From assembly GCF_002366715.1 (NCBI RefSeq), contig NZ_DFBS01000026.1:62001-126000 (forward strand): a DNA stretch of 64,000 nucleotides, in the 5' to 3' direction. The position numbers were made by a program, and so were the translations under genes. Positions 1 through 9,600 of the stretch are shown here, in pieces (the first letter of the stretch is position 1; every line of letters begins with the position of its first letter). Source of the stretch: Halomonas sp. UBA3074. Lineage in GTDB: Bacteria; Pseudomonadota; Gammaproteobacteria; Pseudomonadales; Halomonadaceae. The notes under the pieces were generated by a model. That model was not told the DNA's origin and did no database searches. It was given only the letters and a program-made list of their open reading frames with translations.

Positions 1-39
1 AAACCGCCTGGTAAGCGTTAAATCAGACGGTTAGATACC

Positions 40-74
40 AGCGCCCCTGCCTTCATGGTGGGGGCGCTTTGTTT
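40..74. terminator. Rho-independent terminator-like hairpin
   Basis: Inverted repeat AGCGCCCC ... GGGGCGCT with a short loop, followed by TTTGTTT on the plus strand. It probably ends a plus-strand gene lying just left of the window. The first 39 bases are too short to identify that gene. Confidence 0.6.
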
Positions 75-220
75 CCCTAGTGGCTTTTTGGGTTGCCGTA
101 ATGCTGGTGGCAGTCTAGTGTCTAGCTACTCTTTATCTGAAATCTACGGATTCCCCCTACGACTTGGTTGCTACTGGCGCTTCGCTAAGGGCTGGGTTAG
201 GGTAGGCGCATTTTTTTCAT

Positions 221-261
221 CCGTATCTTTTTTTTCGGGCTGGTTAAGCCCGACGATACGG
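221..261 (+). promoter_or_regulatory. Two-tier hairpin in the topA 5' region
   Basis: An outer stem CCGTATC/GATACGG encloses an inner stem CGGGCT/AGCCCG; the two tiers are separated by an asymmetric T-rich internal loop. It lies 54 bases before the topA start, so it is probably in the 5' untranslated leader. No T-tract follows it, so it is not a standard terminator. Any regulatory role is inference. The rest of bases 75-315 shows nothing else that I can support. Confidence 0.35.
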
Positions 262-315
262 CACCGAATTCAGAGCACGCGCTAGCCAGCCCGTGCATTA
301 GGAAAGTGGAGCACT

Positions 316-2943
316 ATGGGCAAGTCACTGGTCATCGTCGAGTCGCCAGCGAAAGCGAAGACGATAAACAAATATCTCGGCAACGATTTCATCGTGAAGT
401 CGAGCGTGGGCCACATTCGTGACCTGCCGACCAGCGGCTCAGGTAAGGCAGCCTCCGACCCTAAGGAGCGCGCACGCCAAGCCGCAGCGACACGCAAGAT
501 GTCGGCGGAAGAAAAAGCAGAGTATAAAAAACGTAAAAGTCAGGATCAGTTAATCCGGCGAATGGGTATCGACCCTAACAACGGCTGGGAAGCGAACTAT
601 GAAGTCCTGCCTGGCAAAGAGAAGGTCGTGGCAGAGCTCAAAAAGCTGGCTGAGAAAGCTGACGCTGTCTATCTCGCAACGGATTTGGATCGCGAAGGGG
701 AAGCCATTGCTTGGCACCTGCGCGAGACCATTGGGGGAGATGACAGCCGCTATAAGCGTGTGGTGTTTAACGAAATCACCAAAAACGCTATTCAAGATGC
801 GTTCAAGGCACCGGGTGCACTCAACATTCCACGTGTAGAGGCGCAGCAGGCGCGCCGTTTCCTGGATCGTGTCGTGGGCTTTATGCTTTCCCCCCTGCTG
901 TGGGCGAAAGTGGCACGTGGCCTGTCAGCAGGGCGCGTGCAATCCGTCGCTGTTCGCTTGATCGTTGAGCGCGAGCGTGAAATACGCGCTTTCATCCCGG
1001 AAGAGTTTTGGGATGTTCACGCCGATCTAGCCTCACCTGAGGGCGAGCTGGTGCGCTTTGCACTCGTTCGTCAGGACGGAAAAGCCTTTAGGCCTACCTC
1101 CGAAAAAGATACGTTGGCGCGTATTGAGCAGCTTAGAAAAGCCAAGTTGGCGATTACTTCTCGGGAAGATAAGCCCACTAGCTCTAAGCCGACAGCCCCT
1201 TTTATTACCTCTACGTTACAGCAGGCCGCAAGCGGCCGGTTAGGGTTCTCCGTCAAGAAGACCATGACCATGGCCCAGCGCCTTTATGAAGCGGGCTACA
1301 TTACCTATATGCGTACCGACTCCACCAATCTTTCAAAAGATGCGGTGGAAGGCGTGCGCAGCTATATCGGTGAAGAGTTTGGTGAGCGTTATCTGCCTGA
1401 AGCGCCTAATCGTTATAGCAGTAAAGAGAGTGCCCAGGAGGCTCACGAAGCGATTCGACCTTCCAGCGTTGAGCGTAAGGCCTCTGACCTTTCCGGTATG
1501 GAACGCGATGCAGAGCGCCTTTACGAGCTGATCTGGCGCCAGTTTGTGGCTTGCCAAATGACACCGGCTGAGTACTTGTCCAGTACGCTCAGCGTCGAGG
1601 TCGATGGGTATGAGCTGCGCGCCAAGGGACGTGTACTTAAATTTGACGGCTACACGCGGGTGATGAAGCCCAGCGGAAAAAATGAAGACCAGAGCCTGCC
1701 CGATTTGCCCCAGGGCACGGCGATGGCACTGGAAGCGCTTGATCCCCAGCAGCACTTTACCAAGCCAGCGCCGCGTTACACCGAAGCCAGCCTGGTAAAG
1801 GAGCTGGAGAAGCAAGGAATTGGTCGTCCCTCTACTTATGCGTCGATCATCTCGACGATCCAGGATCGCGGCTATGTGAAGCTGGAAAACCGCCGCTTCT
1901 ACGCCGAGAAGCTGGGCGATATCGTCACCGAGCGATTGAAAGAGTCTTTCCCTGATCTGATGGATTTCTCTTTCACCGCGCGAATGGAAGATAGCCTCGA
2001 TGAAGTGGCCGAAGGCGAACGCAATTGGCAGGCGCTTTTAGATGCCTTCTATGGCGAATTTCGCGAAGAACTCGCCAAGGCTGAAAGCGACGATGGCATG
2101 CGGCCCAATCAGCCGGTACCCACCGATATCGACTGCCCAAGCTGTGGGCGGCATATGCAGATACGTACCGCATCTACGGGGGTTTTCCTCGGATGTAGTG
2201 GCTACAACCTGCCGCCCAAAGAGCGCTGCAAAACCACCATCGATCTGATTCCCGGTGAAGAGGCCGTTGCCGAAGACGCGGGAGAAGAGGCTGAAACCAA
2301 TGCGCTGCGTGCCAAGCGCCGTTGCCCCAAGTGCGGCACGGCGATGGATAATTACCTGATTGATGAAACGCGCAAGCTGCATATTTGTGGTAACAGCCCT
2401 GACTGTGACGGCTACGACGTCGAGAGCGGTAAATTCAAGATCAAAGGGTACGACGGTCCGGTTATCGAATGCGATAAGTGTGGCTCTGAAATGCAGTTGA
2501 AATCAGGCCGCTTTGGCAAGTATTTTGGCTGCACCAATAGTGAGTGCAAAAATACGCGCAAACTGTTGAAGAGTGGCGAGGTAGCACCGCCTAAAATGGA
2601 TCCGATTCCGATGCCGGAGCTGGCGTGCCAAAAAGTGGAAGATCATTACGTGCTGCGCGATGGGGCGAGTGGGTTGTTTTTGGCGGCAAGTAAGTTTCCT
2701 AAAAATCGAGAAACGCGGCCGCCGCTGGTGAAAGAGCTCAAAGCTCACGCCGATGAACTTCCCGAGAAGTACCATTTTATTCTCAAGGCCCCTAGCGAAG
2801 ACCCCGATGGGCGCCCGGCGCAAATTCGTTATTCGCGTAAGAGCAAAGAGCAGTACGTCATGACCGACGAAGAGGGCAAAGCCACCGGCTGGAAAGCCAC
2901 CTTCGATGCTGGAAAATGGCACGTGGAGGACAAGCGCAAGTGA
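316..2943 (+). CDS. topA: DNA topoisomerase I (type IA)
   Basis: This enzyme relaxes negatively supercoiled DNA by nicking and passing single strands. The 875-residue length matches long proteobacterial TopA. The N-terminus begins with the Toprim signature (SLVIVESPAKAKTI). The catalytic segment YITYMRTDS places the active-site tyrosine at about residue 331, with the conserved Arg at 333. The C-terminal third carries several CxxC zinc-ribbon pairs (CPSCG, CPKCG, CDKCG), as in E. coli. A GGAAAG-type ribosome site precedes the ATG. The stop overlaps the GTG of the next gene, implying translational coupling. Identification is secure. Confidence 0.97.
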   Translation: MGKSLVIVESPAKAKTINKYLGNDFIVKSSVGHIRDLPTSGSGKAASDPKERARQAAATRKMSAEEKAEYKKRKSQDQLIRRMGIDPNNGWEANYEVLPGKEKVVAELKKLAEKADAVYLATDLDREGEAIAWHLRETIGGDDSRYKRVVFNEITKNAIQDAFKAPGALNIPRVEAQQARRFLDRVVGFMLSPLLWAKVARGLSAGRVQSVAVRLIVEREREIRAFIPEEFWDVHADLASPEGELVRFALVRQDGKAFRPTSEKDTLARIEQLRKAKLAITSREDKPTSSKPTAPFITSTLQQAASGRLGFSVKKTMTMAQRLYEAGYITYMRTDSTNLSKDAVEGVRSYIGEEFGERYLPEAPNRYSSKESAQEAHEAIRPSSVERKASDLSGMERDAERLYELIWRQFVACQMTPAEYLSSTLSVEVDGYELRAKGRVLKFDGYTRVMKPSGKNEDQSLPDLPQGTAMALEALDPQQHFTKPAPRYTEASLVKELEKQGIGRPSTYASIISTIQDRGYVKLENRRFYAEKLGDIVTERLKESFPDLMDFSFTARMEDSLDEVAEGERNWQALLDAFYGEFREELAKAESDDGMRPNQPVPTDIDCPSCGRHMQIRTASTGVFLGCSGYNLPPKERCKTTIDLIPGEEAVAEDAGEEAETNALRAKRRCPKCGTAMDNYLIDETRKLHICGNSPDCDGYDVESGKFKIKGYDGPVIECDKCGSEMQLKSGRFGKYFGCTNSECKNTRKLLKSGEVAPPKMDPIPMPELACQKVEDHYVLRDGASGLFLAASKFPKNRETRPPLVKELKAHADELPEKYHFILKAPSEDPDGRPAQIRYSRKSKEQYVMTDEEGKATGWKATFDAGKWHVEDKRK

Positions 2944-3401
2944 ATGCAAGGTCGCGTACCAATCAACTGCTCTACCAGACGGAGCTGCTAGCCACACTGG
3001 AGGCGGGAGAGGATGAGCATGCCCCCGCACGTCAGATGGCGCTGGAGGAGGGCGCGTTGACGCTCTTTGAGCTAGCATTAGAGTCGCTTTTGCGTGAAGT
3101 CACCGAGCATGCTCGCTTGTCTGAGCACCGTTGGAGAGTGCTGCTGTCGCAGCAAGGTCCCTCGCTAGCTGAATTACAGCGTTTACGTGACTTACAGGCG
3201 CAACCGGAAAGCTGGTTGAATTGGCTGACAGGGCAGTTGGAACGTCTGCATAGCGATGACGGGGCTGCGCGGCGAACAGTCCAAAATCCCGCTATGATTG
3301 CAGTGGGCAATCAGACTGGTTTGCGCCAGCAAGTGTTAGCTAATCTTCAGGCAGCAAAGCGTGAAATCGGGGCGCTGCGCGAAACCAGCCTGGAGTGGTA
3401 A
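2940..3401 (+). CDS. Small DUF6586-like protein coupled to topA
   Basis: A 153-residue, largely helical protein beginning V/M-NARSRTNQLLYQTELL. Its GTG start overlaps the topA stop (GTGA), with GGAGG about 11 bases upstream inside topA. An in-frame ATG at 2916 lies inside topA and is less likely. Small proteins of this look (an N-terminal R-T-N-x-x-L-Y motif, no signal peptide, no membrane segment) sit next to topA in pseudomonads and are grouped as DUF6586; this assignment is from memory of the family. Function is unknown. Coupling suggests co-production with topoisomerase I. No catalytic motif is visible. Confidence 0.65.
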   Translation: MNARSRTNQLLYQTELLATLEAGEDEHAPARQMALEEGALTLFELALESLLREVTEHARLSEHRWRVLLSQQGPSLAELQRLRDLQAQPESWLNWLTGQLERLHSDDGAARRTVQNPAMIAVGNQTGLRQQVLANLQAAKREIGALRETSLEW

Positions 3402-3449
3402 GCACTCGGTTTTATTGTCTGACCAGGTAAGCACCACGAAAAGGAGATC

Positions 3450-3917
3450 ATGATGCGCTATAACCAAGTCAAAGATTTAGTCGAATGGGCAGCAGGGTTT
3501 CATGCGCGCATGGCGCGCCAATTCAGTGAAGCCGCTGAACAAGCTGACAACGAACGTTTAAAAATGGGTTTGGATTATCTAGCCAGTCGTGAACTAAAAA
3601 TGAAAACAGATCTTGATGACCTGTTTAGCGACGGTATGGATCACTCTGAGATATTAGAAACATGGTTTGACGAATCGAGCGAGTTCCCTGAGCCGCCGGA
3701 GCTGGATCGTTTGGCAGAGCAAACCATCACAGGTTCCATCGAAGATGCGATGAAAACCGCCACCCTGGCGCACGAGCGATTGCAAGCCATGTATGAGCAC
3801 CGTGCTTTGCGATCGAGAATTGCGCCTGAAGCAGAGTTCTTCGATGCCCTGGCAGAAGGTCAAAATTCCGAAATACGCCATATGATGGCAAGCATGGAAG
3901 AGCTGCAGGGCGTTTAA
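3450..3917 (+). CDS. Hypothetical helical protein
   Basis: I do not recognise this 155-residue protein. It is rich in charged residues and predicted from composition to be almost entirely alpha-helical, with regular His, Glu and Met (for example FHARMARQF and IRHMMASMEEL). That could suggest a four-helix, ferritin-like fold, but no ExxH metal pair is clear. There is no signal peptide or membrane segment, so it is probably cytoplasmic. AAAGGAG lies just before the tandem ATGATG start. It is separated by 48 bases from the previous gene and may share its transcript. Confidence 0.6.
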   Translation: MMRYNQVKDLVEWAAGFHARMARQFSEAAEQADNERLKMGLDYLASRELKMKTDLDDLFSDGMDHSEILETWFDESSEFPEPPELDRLAEQTITGSIEDAMKTATLAHERLQAMYEHRALRSRIAPEAEFFDALAEGQNSEIRHMMASMEELQGV

Positions 3918-4064
3918 TGAATCGCCGTTTCCTCAATACATTATCGTTAGAGGGCAATTCATATCTATGACGAAATTACTAACGGCGGATGTAGGAATAA
4001 GGTATAACAGCCACCAAAGGCACTTCGTCGTGCAACCCCAGGCTAACGTGTTTCGAGAGTTGTC

Positions 4065-4694
4065 ATGTTTTTAGTTAATCGCCGTCGTTTTTTAGCCATG
4101 GCACTGAGCTTGCCAGCCGTTGCCAGTGCGGCAGTCTCAGCGCCCAGCCCGTCGGCACCCGCTGACCTTATCGAAACAATGCTCACGCGTGCCCCCGTGC
4201 CACGTCACAGCAATGAGCTATGGGTGCTGATTGATGATGAGGAGGCAACGCTCAGCGTATTTCGTGGCAATGCGTTGTTAGAGCGTTTTGCCCCCATTTC
4301 ACTGGGCCGGGCAGGGGCGAAAACGCAGCGAGTGCGTGGCGATAACGTCACCCCAATGGGTGAGTTCCGCATTAACCGTTTTAATTACGAGAGTCAGTGG
4401 CGTACTTTTATGGGGATTGATTTTCCAACCCCCGCCCATGCTCGCATGGCACTCGAAAAAGGGATTTACTCCCAAACTGATTATGAAGATTACTTCGACT
4501 ACTACCGGCGTAACGGTCACCCGCCACAAAATACTGCCTTAGGTGGGGCGATCGGGATTCATGGCTTAGGAAGCGCGGATCCTGATATTCATGGTCGCTA
4601 TCATTGGACCCAAGGCTGTGTGGCCGTTACCAACGCACAAATTGATCGCTTGGCAGAATTAGTGGGTGTTGGCACCCGTGTAGTGATCCGTTAA
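4065..4694 (+). CDS. L,D-transpeptidase (YkuD domain), Tat-type signal
   Basis: A 209-residue exported enzyme of the YkuD family. Members form 3-3 peptidoglycan cross-links or attach lipoprotein to peptidoglycan through an active-site cysteine. The catalytic signature is visible as IHGLG with His166, followed by TQGCVAVTN with Cys185 (the usual form is S/T-x-G-C). The N-terminus MFLVNRRRFLAMAL has a twin-arginine-like RRxFL followed by a hydrophobic stretch and an AxA site, so Tat export to the periplasm is likely. There is no LysM domain. It lies upstream of an Lpp-family lipoprotein gene, a plausible substrate. Confidence 0.85.
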   Translation: MFLVNRRRFLAMALSLPAVASAAVSAPSPSAPADLIETMLTRAPVPRHSNELWVLIDDEEATLSVFRGNALLERFAPISLGRAGAKTQRVRGDNVTPMGEFRINRFNYESQWRTFMGIDFPTPAHARMALEKGIYSQTDYEDYFDYYRRNGHPPQNTALGGAIGIHGLGSADPDIHGRYHWTQGCVAVTNAQIDRLAELVGVGTRVVIR

Positions 4695-4774
4695 GCTAGT
4701 GACGTTGAAGGAAGTTCGAGGTTTTAAACAAGTGGCTATAGACAACCGTTGTAGTCTATTATAAAACAGCGTTT

Positions 4775-4800
4775 GACTTGCGTGCTTCGCAGCACAAGTC
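4775..4800 (+). terminator. Hairpin after the L,D-transpeptidase gene
   Basis: An imperfect stem GACTT/AAGTC continues into GTGC/GCAC around a short loop. No U-tract follows, so termination is uncertain. It lies between the L,D-transpeptidase gene and lpp and would separate their transcripts if active. Confidence 0.3.
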
Positions 4801-4923
4801 ACTGTAAAGAACCTGCACCGCAGGTAGGCAAATTTAAGCTAGGAATTTATTCTGAATTAAGTGACTAGCCTTACTTTTGTCAACCCTTAACGTAGTACCC
4901 AAGGACGACTCAAGGAGAACATT

Positions 4924-5187
4924 ATGACTCTGAAGACTACTTTGAAAATGACTGCTGCTGCCGCTTCTCTGGCAATTCTTGCTGGTTGTGCTTCTACCAG
5001 CGCTCTGGAAGAAGTTCGCATGACTGCAGAATCTGCACAAGCTGACGCTGCAGAAGCACGCAGCATGGCTTCACAAGCTATGAACACTGCAAACCAAGCC
5101 CAGCGCGATGCGCAGGCTGCTCTGCAGATGTCTGAGCAGAACCGTGAAGAAATGAACCGCATGTTCCAGCGTTCCATGCAGAAGTAA
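4924..5187 (+). CDS. Lpp/OprI-family outer-membrane lipoprotein
   Basis: An 87-residue lipoprotein. The signal peptide ends in the lipobox LAGC with the lipidated Cys at residue 22. The mature part is an alanine-rich helical heptad region of the Lpp/OprI coiled-coil type (runs such as AESAQADAAEA), ending in Lys, the residue that in Lpp is joined to peptidoglycan. The strong ribosome site AAGGAG and the following strong terminator fit a very highly expressed short mRNA. An L,D-transpeptidase gene lies on each side. The family is sure; covalent attachment to the wall is inferred from the terminal Lys. Confidence 0.9.
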   Translation: MTLKTTLKMTAAAASLAILAGCASTSALEEVRMTAESAQADAAEARSMASQAMNTANQAQRDAQAALQMSEQNREEMNRMFQRSMQK

Positions 5188-5292
5188 TTCTGCTTGGAGC
5201 TGCTGGGGAGCCTCAGGCTCTCTCAGCGGTTGCTGTAGGCAAGTCGTAGTTAGTAAAGACGTTAGGCAAGTATTCGTTGCCGCTAGCTACGC

Positions 5293-5320
5293 AAAAAACC
5301 CCGCTTCGGCGGGGTTTTTT
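5293..5320. terminator. Bidirectional intrinsic terminator
   Basis: The perfect stem CCCCGC-ttcg-GCGGGG is preceded by AAAAAA and followed by TTTTTT. It therefore serves both the plus-strand lipoprotein gene and the converging minus-strand LysM L,D-transpeptidase. Confidence 0.92.
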
Positions 5321-5347
5321 GTGGCTTCATTTTTGTGCTTCGCTAGG

Positions 5348-6517
5348 TCATGCGTCTTCGTTAGCGTTAGTCGATGCGCTGATCTCAATCTCTTCGATCA
5401 GCTCGACGGGCTCGGGCTCTAATTCTGGCGCTTGAGGACCGTACAGCGCAATGAACTGACCATCGGGTGCTTCAACCGCGCGTTCGATCTGCTCGGGGTC
5501 GATCTCGATATTGTCTTCGGTAAGCTCAGTAACCCGCTCTAACGCATTCAGTAGGGGCTCAAAATCGCCCACATTCTCTTCCAACTGCGGGAAAGATTGC
5601 ACAAATAGCGTGCCATCCGATCCCCAGCCAGCCTTGAATGGTGCATCCATCAGATTAACCTGAGTACCGCTAGGTAGGCGCTCATAAAGCGATTCAATAT
5701 CTTCTGGGTACATGCGAATGCAGCCGCGGCTAACACGCATACCCACGCCATCTGGGCGGTTGGTGCCGTGAATCAGGTAGCTCGGCATGGCCAGCAGAAT
5801 GGCATGTTCGCCAAGCGGGTTGTCGGGGCCGGGCGGTACGATGGCGGGAGCAGGATCGCCTCGCTCAGCGGCTTCGCGGCGCATGGAAGAGGGTGGCGCC
5901 CAGGCGGGGTCTTTCACTTTGACCGTGGTGCGCGTAATGCCGACAGGGGTGGCGAACTCTTCACGCCCAACGCTGACCGGGTAAGTTTCAACGATGCCGG
6001 GTTTGTCCGCTGGGTAGTAGTAAAGGCGCAGCTCAGACAGATTGACCACAACGCCTTCGCGTGGGGCTGGGGGCAGGATGTACTGAGCAGGGATAACAAC
6101 CTCAGTACCGACCCCAGGCACCCAAAGGCTGACATCAGGATTGGCCATGCGAATTTCTTCATAGCCGATGTTATGACGGCGGGCGATATCGATCAGGGTC
6201 TGCTTGGGGTCTTCGACCACGACGGTATAGCGCTTACCGATCACGTCACCGCTTTCGGGGAGACGGAAGTGGCCGCGGGGCAGTTCATCCTGGTCGGCAA
6301 CCTGAACGGCGCTGTCGACGGCATCGATACTGACTTCCTGTGCCTTCGTCTGCTGCTCTGGCGCTTGGGCCTGTTCTTGGGCTGACGCTTGTGACTGAGC
6401 CTCAGCCTCAGCTTGGTCGTCAGCGGTTTGCGCAAAAGCGGGGCTCATCAGGCTAGCGGCTAATAGCACGGCCAAACTGGTCGGGCCCCAGAGGGTAAAG
6501 GTGTTACGCATGTTCAT
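5348..6517 (-). CDS. L,D-transpeptidase with LysM domain (ErfK/YbiS type)
   Basis: A 389-residue periplasmic enzyme. In order: a signal peptide (about 1-29), a low-complexity Gln/Ala/Glu linker, a LysM peptidoglycan-binding domain (about 90-143, DIARRHNIGYEEIRMANPD region), the YkuD catalytic domain with HGTN and SRGCIRM (catalytic Cys266), and an acidic C-terminal tail. E. coli relatives ErfK, YbiS and YcfS attach Lpp to peptidoglycan, and an Lpp-family gene converges on this one across a shared terminator. It lies downstream of mfd on the same strand with a 108-base gap and probably has its own promoter. Confidence 0.9.
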   Translation of the reverse strand: MNMRNTFTLWGPTSLAVLLAASLMSPAFAQTADDQAEAEAQSQASAQEQAQAPEQQTKAQEVSIDAVDSAVQVADQDELPRGHFRLPESGDVIGKRYTVVVEDPKQTLIDIARRHNIGYEEIRMANPDVSLWVPGVGTEVVIPAQYILPPAPREGVVVNLSELRLYYYPADKPGIVETYPVSVGREEFATPVGITRTTVKVKDPAWAPPSSMRREAAERGDPAPAIVPPGPDNPLGEHAILLAMPSYLIHGTNRPDGVGMRVSRGCIRMYPEDIESLYERLPSGTQVNLMDAPFKAGWGSDGTLFVQSFPQLEENVGDFEPLLNALERVTELTEDNIEIDPEQIERAVEAPDGQFIALYGPQAPELEPEPVELIEEIEISASTNANEDA

Positions 6518-6625
6518 GGTCGTTCCTAATAAGTTAATTCACTGCTGTTGCGCATCGTTGGGCCACTCGTGCTAACCCGGTGAGGGCTAGCTAGGGCATG
6601 GCTATTGGCAAGTTTGCCCCAAGCG

Positions 6626-9600
6626 TTACGCCGCCGCTACTTTTTGATTAAGGGTACTAAGTAAGTTTTCAAGTTGCTGGAAGCGCTTGTCGACACTTTC
6701 CATCGGTAATTCAAATCGTAAGGTGTCCGAACCGTCTAAGCGGTAGTGCTTTGGTGAGGTCTGAATAAGCGTGACGAGCGTTAAAGGATCCACTTGAGTG
6801 CTGCCGTCAAACAACACGCGCCCGCGGCTTTCACCCGCTTCGATCTTGCTGATGCCCAGTTGCTCTGCACGATGGCGAAGCTTTGTCTGTCGAATAAGGT
6901 TCTTAAGTGGTGCGGGCAATAAGCCAAAACGGTCAATCAGCTCGACCTGCAGTTCCTTAAGCTCGCTGTCGCTCTGTGTATTAGCAATACGCTTATATAT
7001 CACCAACCGCTGCTGTACATCATGAATATAGTCATTCGGTATCAAGGCGGGTAGGTTAAGGCTAATTTCTACGCCGGTATTGAACGGGGCATCGATGTTG
7101 GGGGTTTTGCCCGCACGAATGGCTTTTACTGCACGATCCAGCATCTCCATATAAAGGGTATAGCCGATGGTTTCCATCTGGCCGCTCTGTTCATCGCCGA
7201 GTAGCTCACCTGCACCGCGTATTTCCATATCGTGGCTGGCCAAGGTAAAGCCCGCGCCCAGATCGTCGGAAGCGCTAATGGCCTCGAGGCGTTTGATGGC
7301 ATCGCGCGTCATGGCTTTAGGAGGCGGAGTCAGCAGGTAGGCATAGGCTTGGTGATGACTGCGGCCGACCCGGCCACGTAATTGGTGAAGCTGTGCCAGA
7401 CCAAATTTATCGGCGCGCTCGATAATGATGGTGTTGGCACTGGGTACATCGATGCCTGTCTCAATAATCGTCGAGCAAACCAGCACGTTAAAACGGCGGT
7501 GGTAGAAATCCGACATGATACGTTCAAGGCTGCGCTCCGGGAGCTGGCCGTGTGCAACGGCTACCCGTGCTTCGGGAATCAGTTCACGGATTTTTTCTGC
7601 GCTGTTCTCGATGGTTTTGACTTCGTTATGCAGCACATACACCTGCCCGCCGCGCAGTATCTCACGCAACAGGGCTTCTTTAATGATACTGGGGTCATGT
7701 TGCTGGACAAACGTTTTGACCGACAAGCGGCGGGCAGGCGGGGTGGCGATAATCGATAGATCGCGGATGCCGCTCATGGCCATGTTCAGCGTACGCGGAA
7801 TAGGGGTCGCGGTGAGGGTCAAAATATCGACTTCAGCACGCAGTGTTTTCAGCTTCTCTTTTTGCGCCACCCCAAAGCGGTGCTCTTCATCAATGATCAA
7901 CAGGCCCATTTTGGGCAGTTCAACGCTTTTTGAAAGTAGCTTGTGGGTGCCAATGACGATATCCGTTTGGCCACTTTTAATGCTCTCCAGCGTCTGAGTA
8001 ACCTCTTTGCCGCTGGTGAAACGAGAGATCAGCCCAATATTGACGGCCGTGTCGGCAAAGCGGTCGCGGAAGTTTTCAAAGTGTTGGCGCGCGAGCAGCG
8101 TGGTAGGCACCAAGACCACTACCTGTCGGCCAGACTGCACGGCTAAAAACGCCGCGCGCATGGCCACTTCCGTCTTACCAAAGCCGACGTCACCACAGAC
8201 CACACGATCCATGGGTTGCGGCGAGGTCATATCGCTAATCACCGCTTCGATTGCCGCATGTTGATCGGCCGTCTCTTCAAACGGGAAGTTGCTCGCAAAA
8301 CGCACATACTCATCGCCTGGCGCCTCGTAGACAACGCCTTGCTGGGCTTCCCGGCGGGCGTAGACATCGAGCAGTTCAGCCGCCGTATCGCGAATTTTTT
8401 CAGCGGCTTTACGCCGGGCTTTTTCCCACTGATCTGAACCCAGTTTATGCAGCGGTGCCAGTTCGTGACCCGCACCGCTATAGCGGGAGATCATGTGCAG
8501 GCTATCGACAGGCACATATAGCTTAGCGCCATCGGCGTAGGAGAGGGCGAGAAACTCGTTTGCCTGGCCGCCAGCTTCCAGTGTTTCAAGACCTAGATAG
8601 CGGCCTACGCCATGAGCCTGGTGAACGACCGGGGCGCCTTCGCGTAGCTCTGAAAGATGACGAACCGCGAGCTCGTTATCATCGGTGGCTTTCTCGCGCC
8701 GGCGGCTCTGGCGTACCACATCGCCAAATAGTTCGGTTTCACTAATCACAGCGATGCTTGGATTATCCAGCCACAGGCCGCTGTCGACCAAACCCTCGGT
8801 AATCGCATAATGGTGTTCGCTGGCGAGGAAATCCTGGAAGCTATCGGCATGAGGCAAGGCGAGGCCAAGCGGGGCCAGTATTTCTTCCATTGCCTCGCGG
8901 CGACCCCGGGACTCTGCTACAAAAAGCACGCGAGTTTGGGGGTTGGCTTTCAAAAAGCCGGTCAGTTCGCCGAGCGGCTGCTTGGCGCGGGCATTGATCG
9001 CCAGGGTAGGCAGGGCGATCGCTTCGGGCTGTTGCGCATGGCGCTGTTCGCTATCTTCCGTTAACTCTAGGCGTGGGCGAGATTTAATCGCTGAAAAGAC
9101 GTCACTGACCGGGAAGAACGCCCGATGAGGTGGCAGCAGTGGCCGGGTCGGGTCCACGCCCAGGTTGACGTAGCGGGCATCGATCGATTGCCAGTGCTGC
9201 TCTGCAGCATGGAAAATCCCGGGCAGTAGAGCAACCCGCGTATCGTTCGTCAGGTGGTCAAACAGCGAAGCAGTGTGTTCAAAAAACAGCGGCAAATAGT
9301 GTTCGAGGCCCGGCGAGGGAATGCCTTTTAATGCATCGTTATAAAGAGGGCATTGGCGCGGGTCGACGTCGAACAGTGTTTCAAACTGCTCACGAAAACA
9401 GGCAATGGCACTACGGCTCAATGAATATTCATGTGCGGGCAGGAGCTCGAGTGACTCGCGTTTTTCCGTTGAGCGTTGGCTGCCCGGGTCAAAATGACGC
9501 AGCGTATCAATCTCGTCGTCGAATAGATCGATGCGGATCGGTTCATCCATACCCATCGCAAACAGGTCGATCAATGCGCCACGCATGGCGTATTCGCCGG

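Noticed and set aside
1..21. C-terminal tail of an upstream gene (reading KPPGKR then TAA)
   Set aside because: Seven codons cannot identify a gene, and a second frame is also open here.
2916..2939. Upstream ATG start for the gene after topA
   Set aside because: It lies well inside topA without a ribosome site; the GTG overlapping the topA stop is better placed.
5768..6385. 205-codon plus-strand ORF opposite the LysM L,D-transpeptidase
   Set aside because: Antisense shadow of a gene with clear catalytic motifs; no recognisable product.
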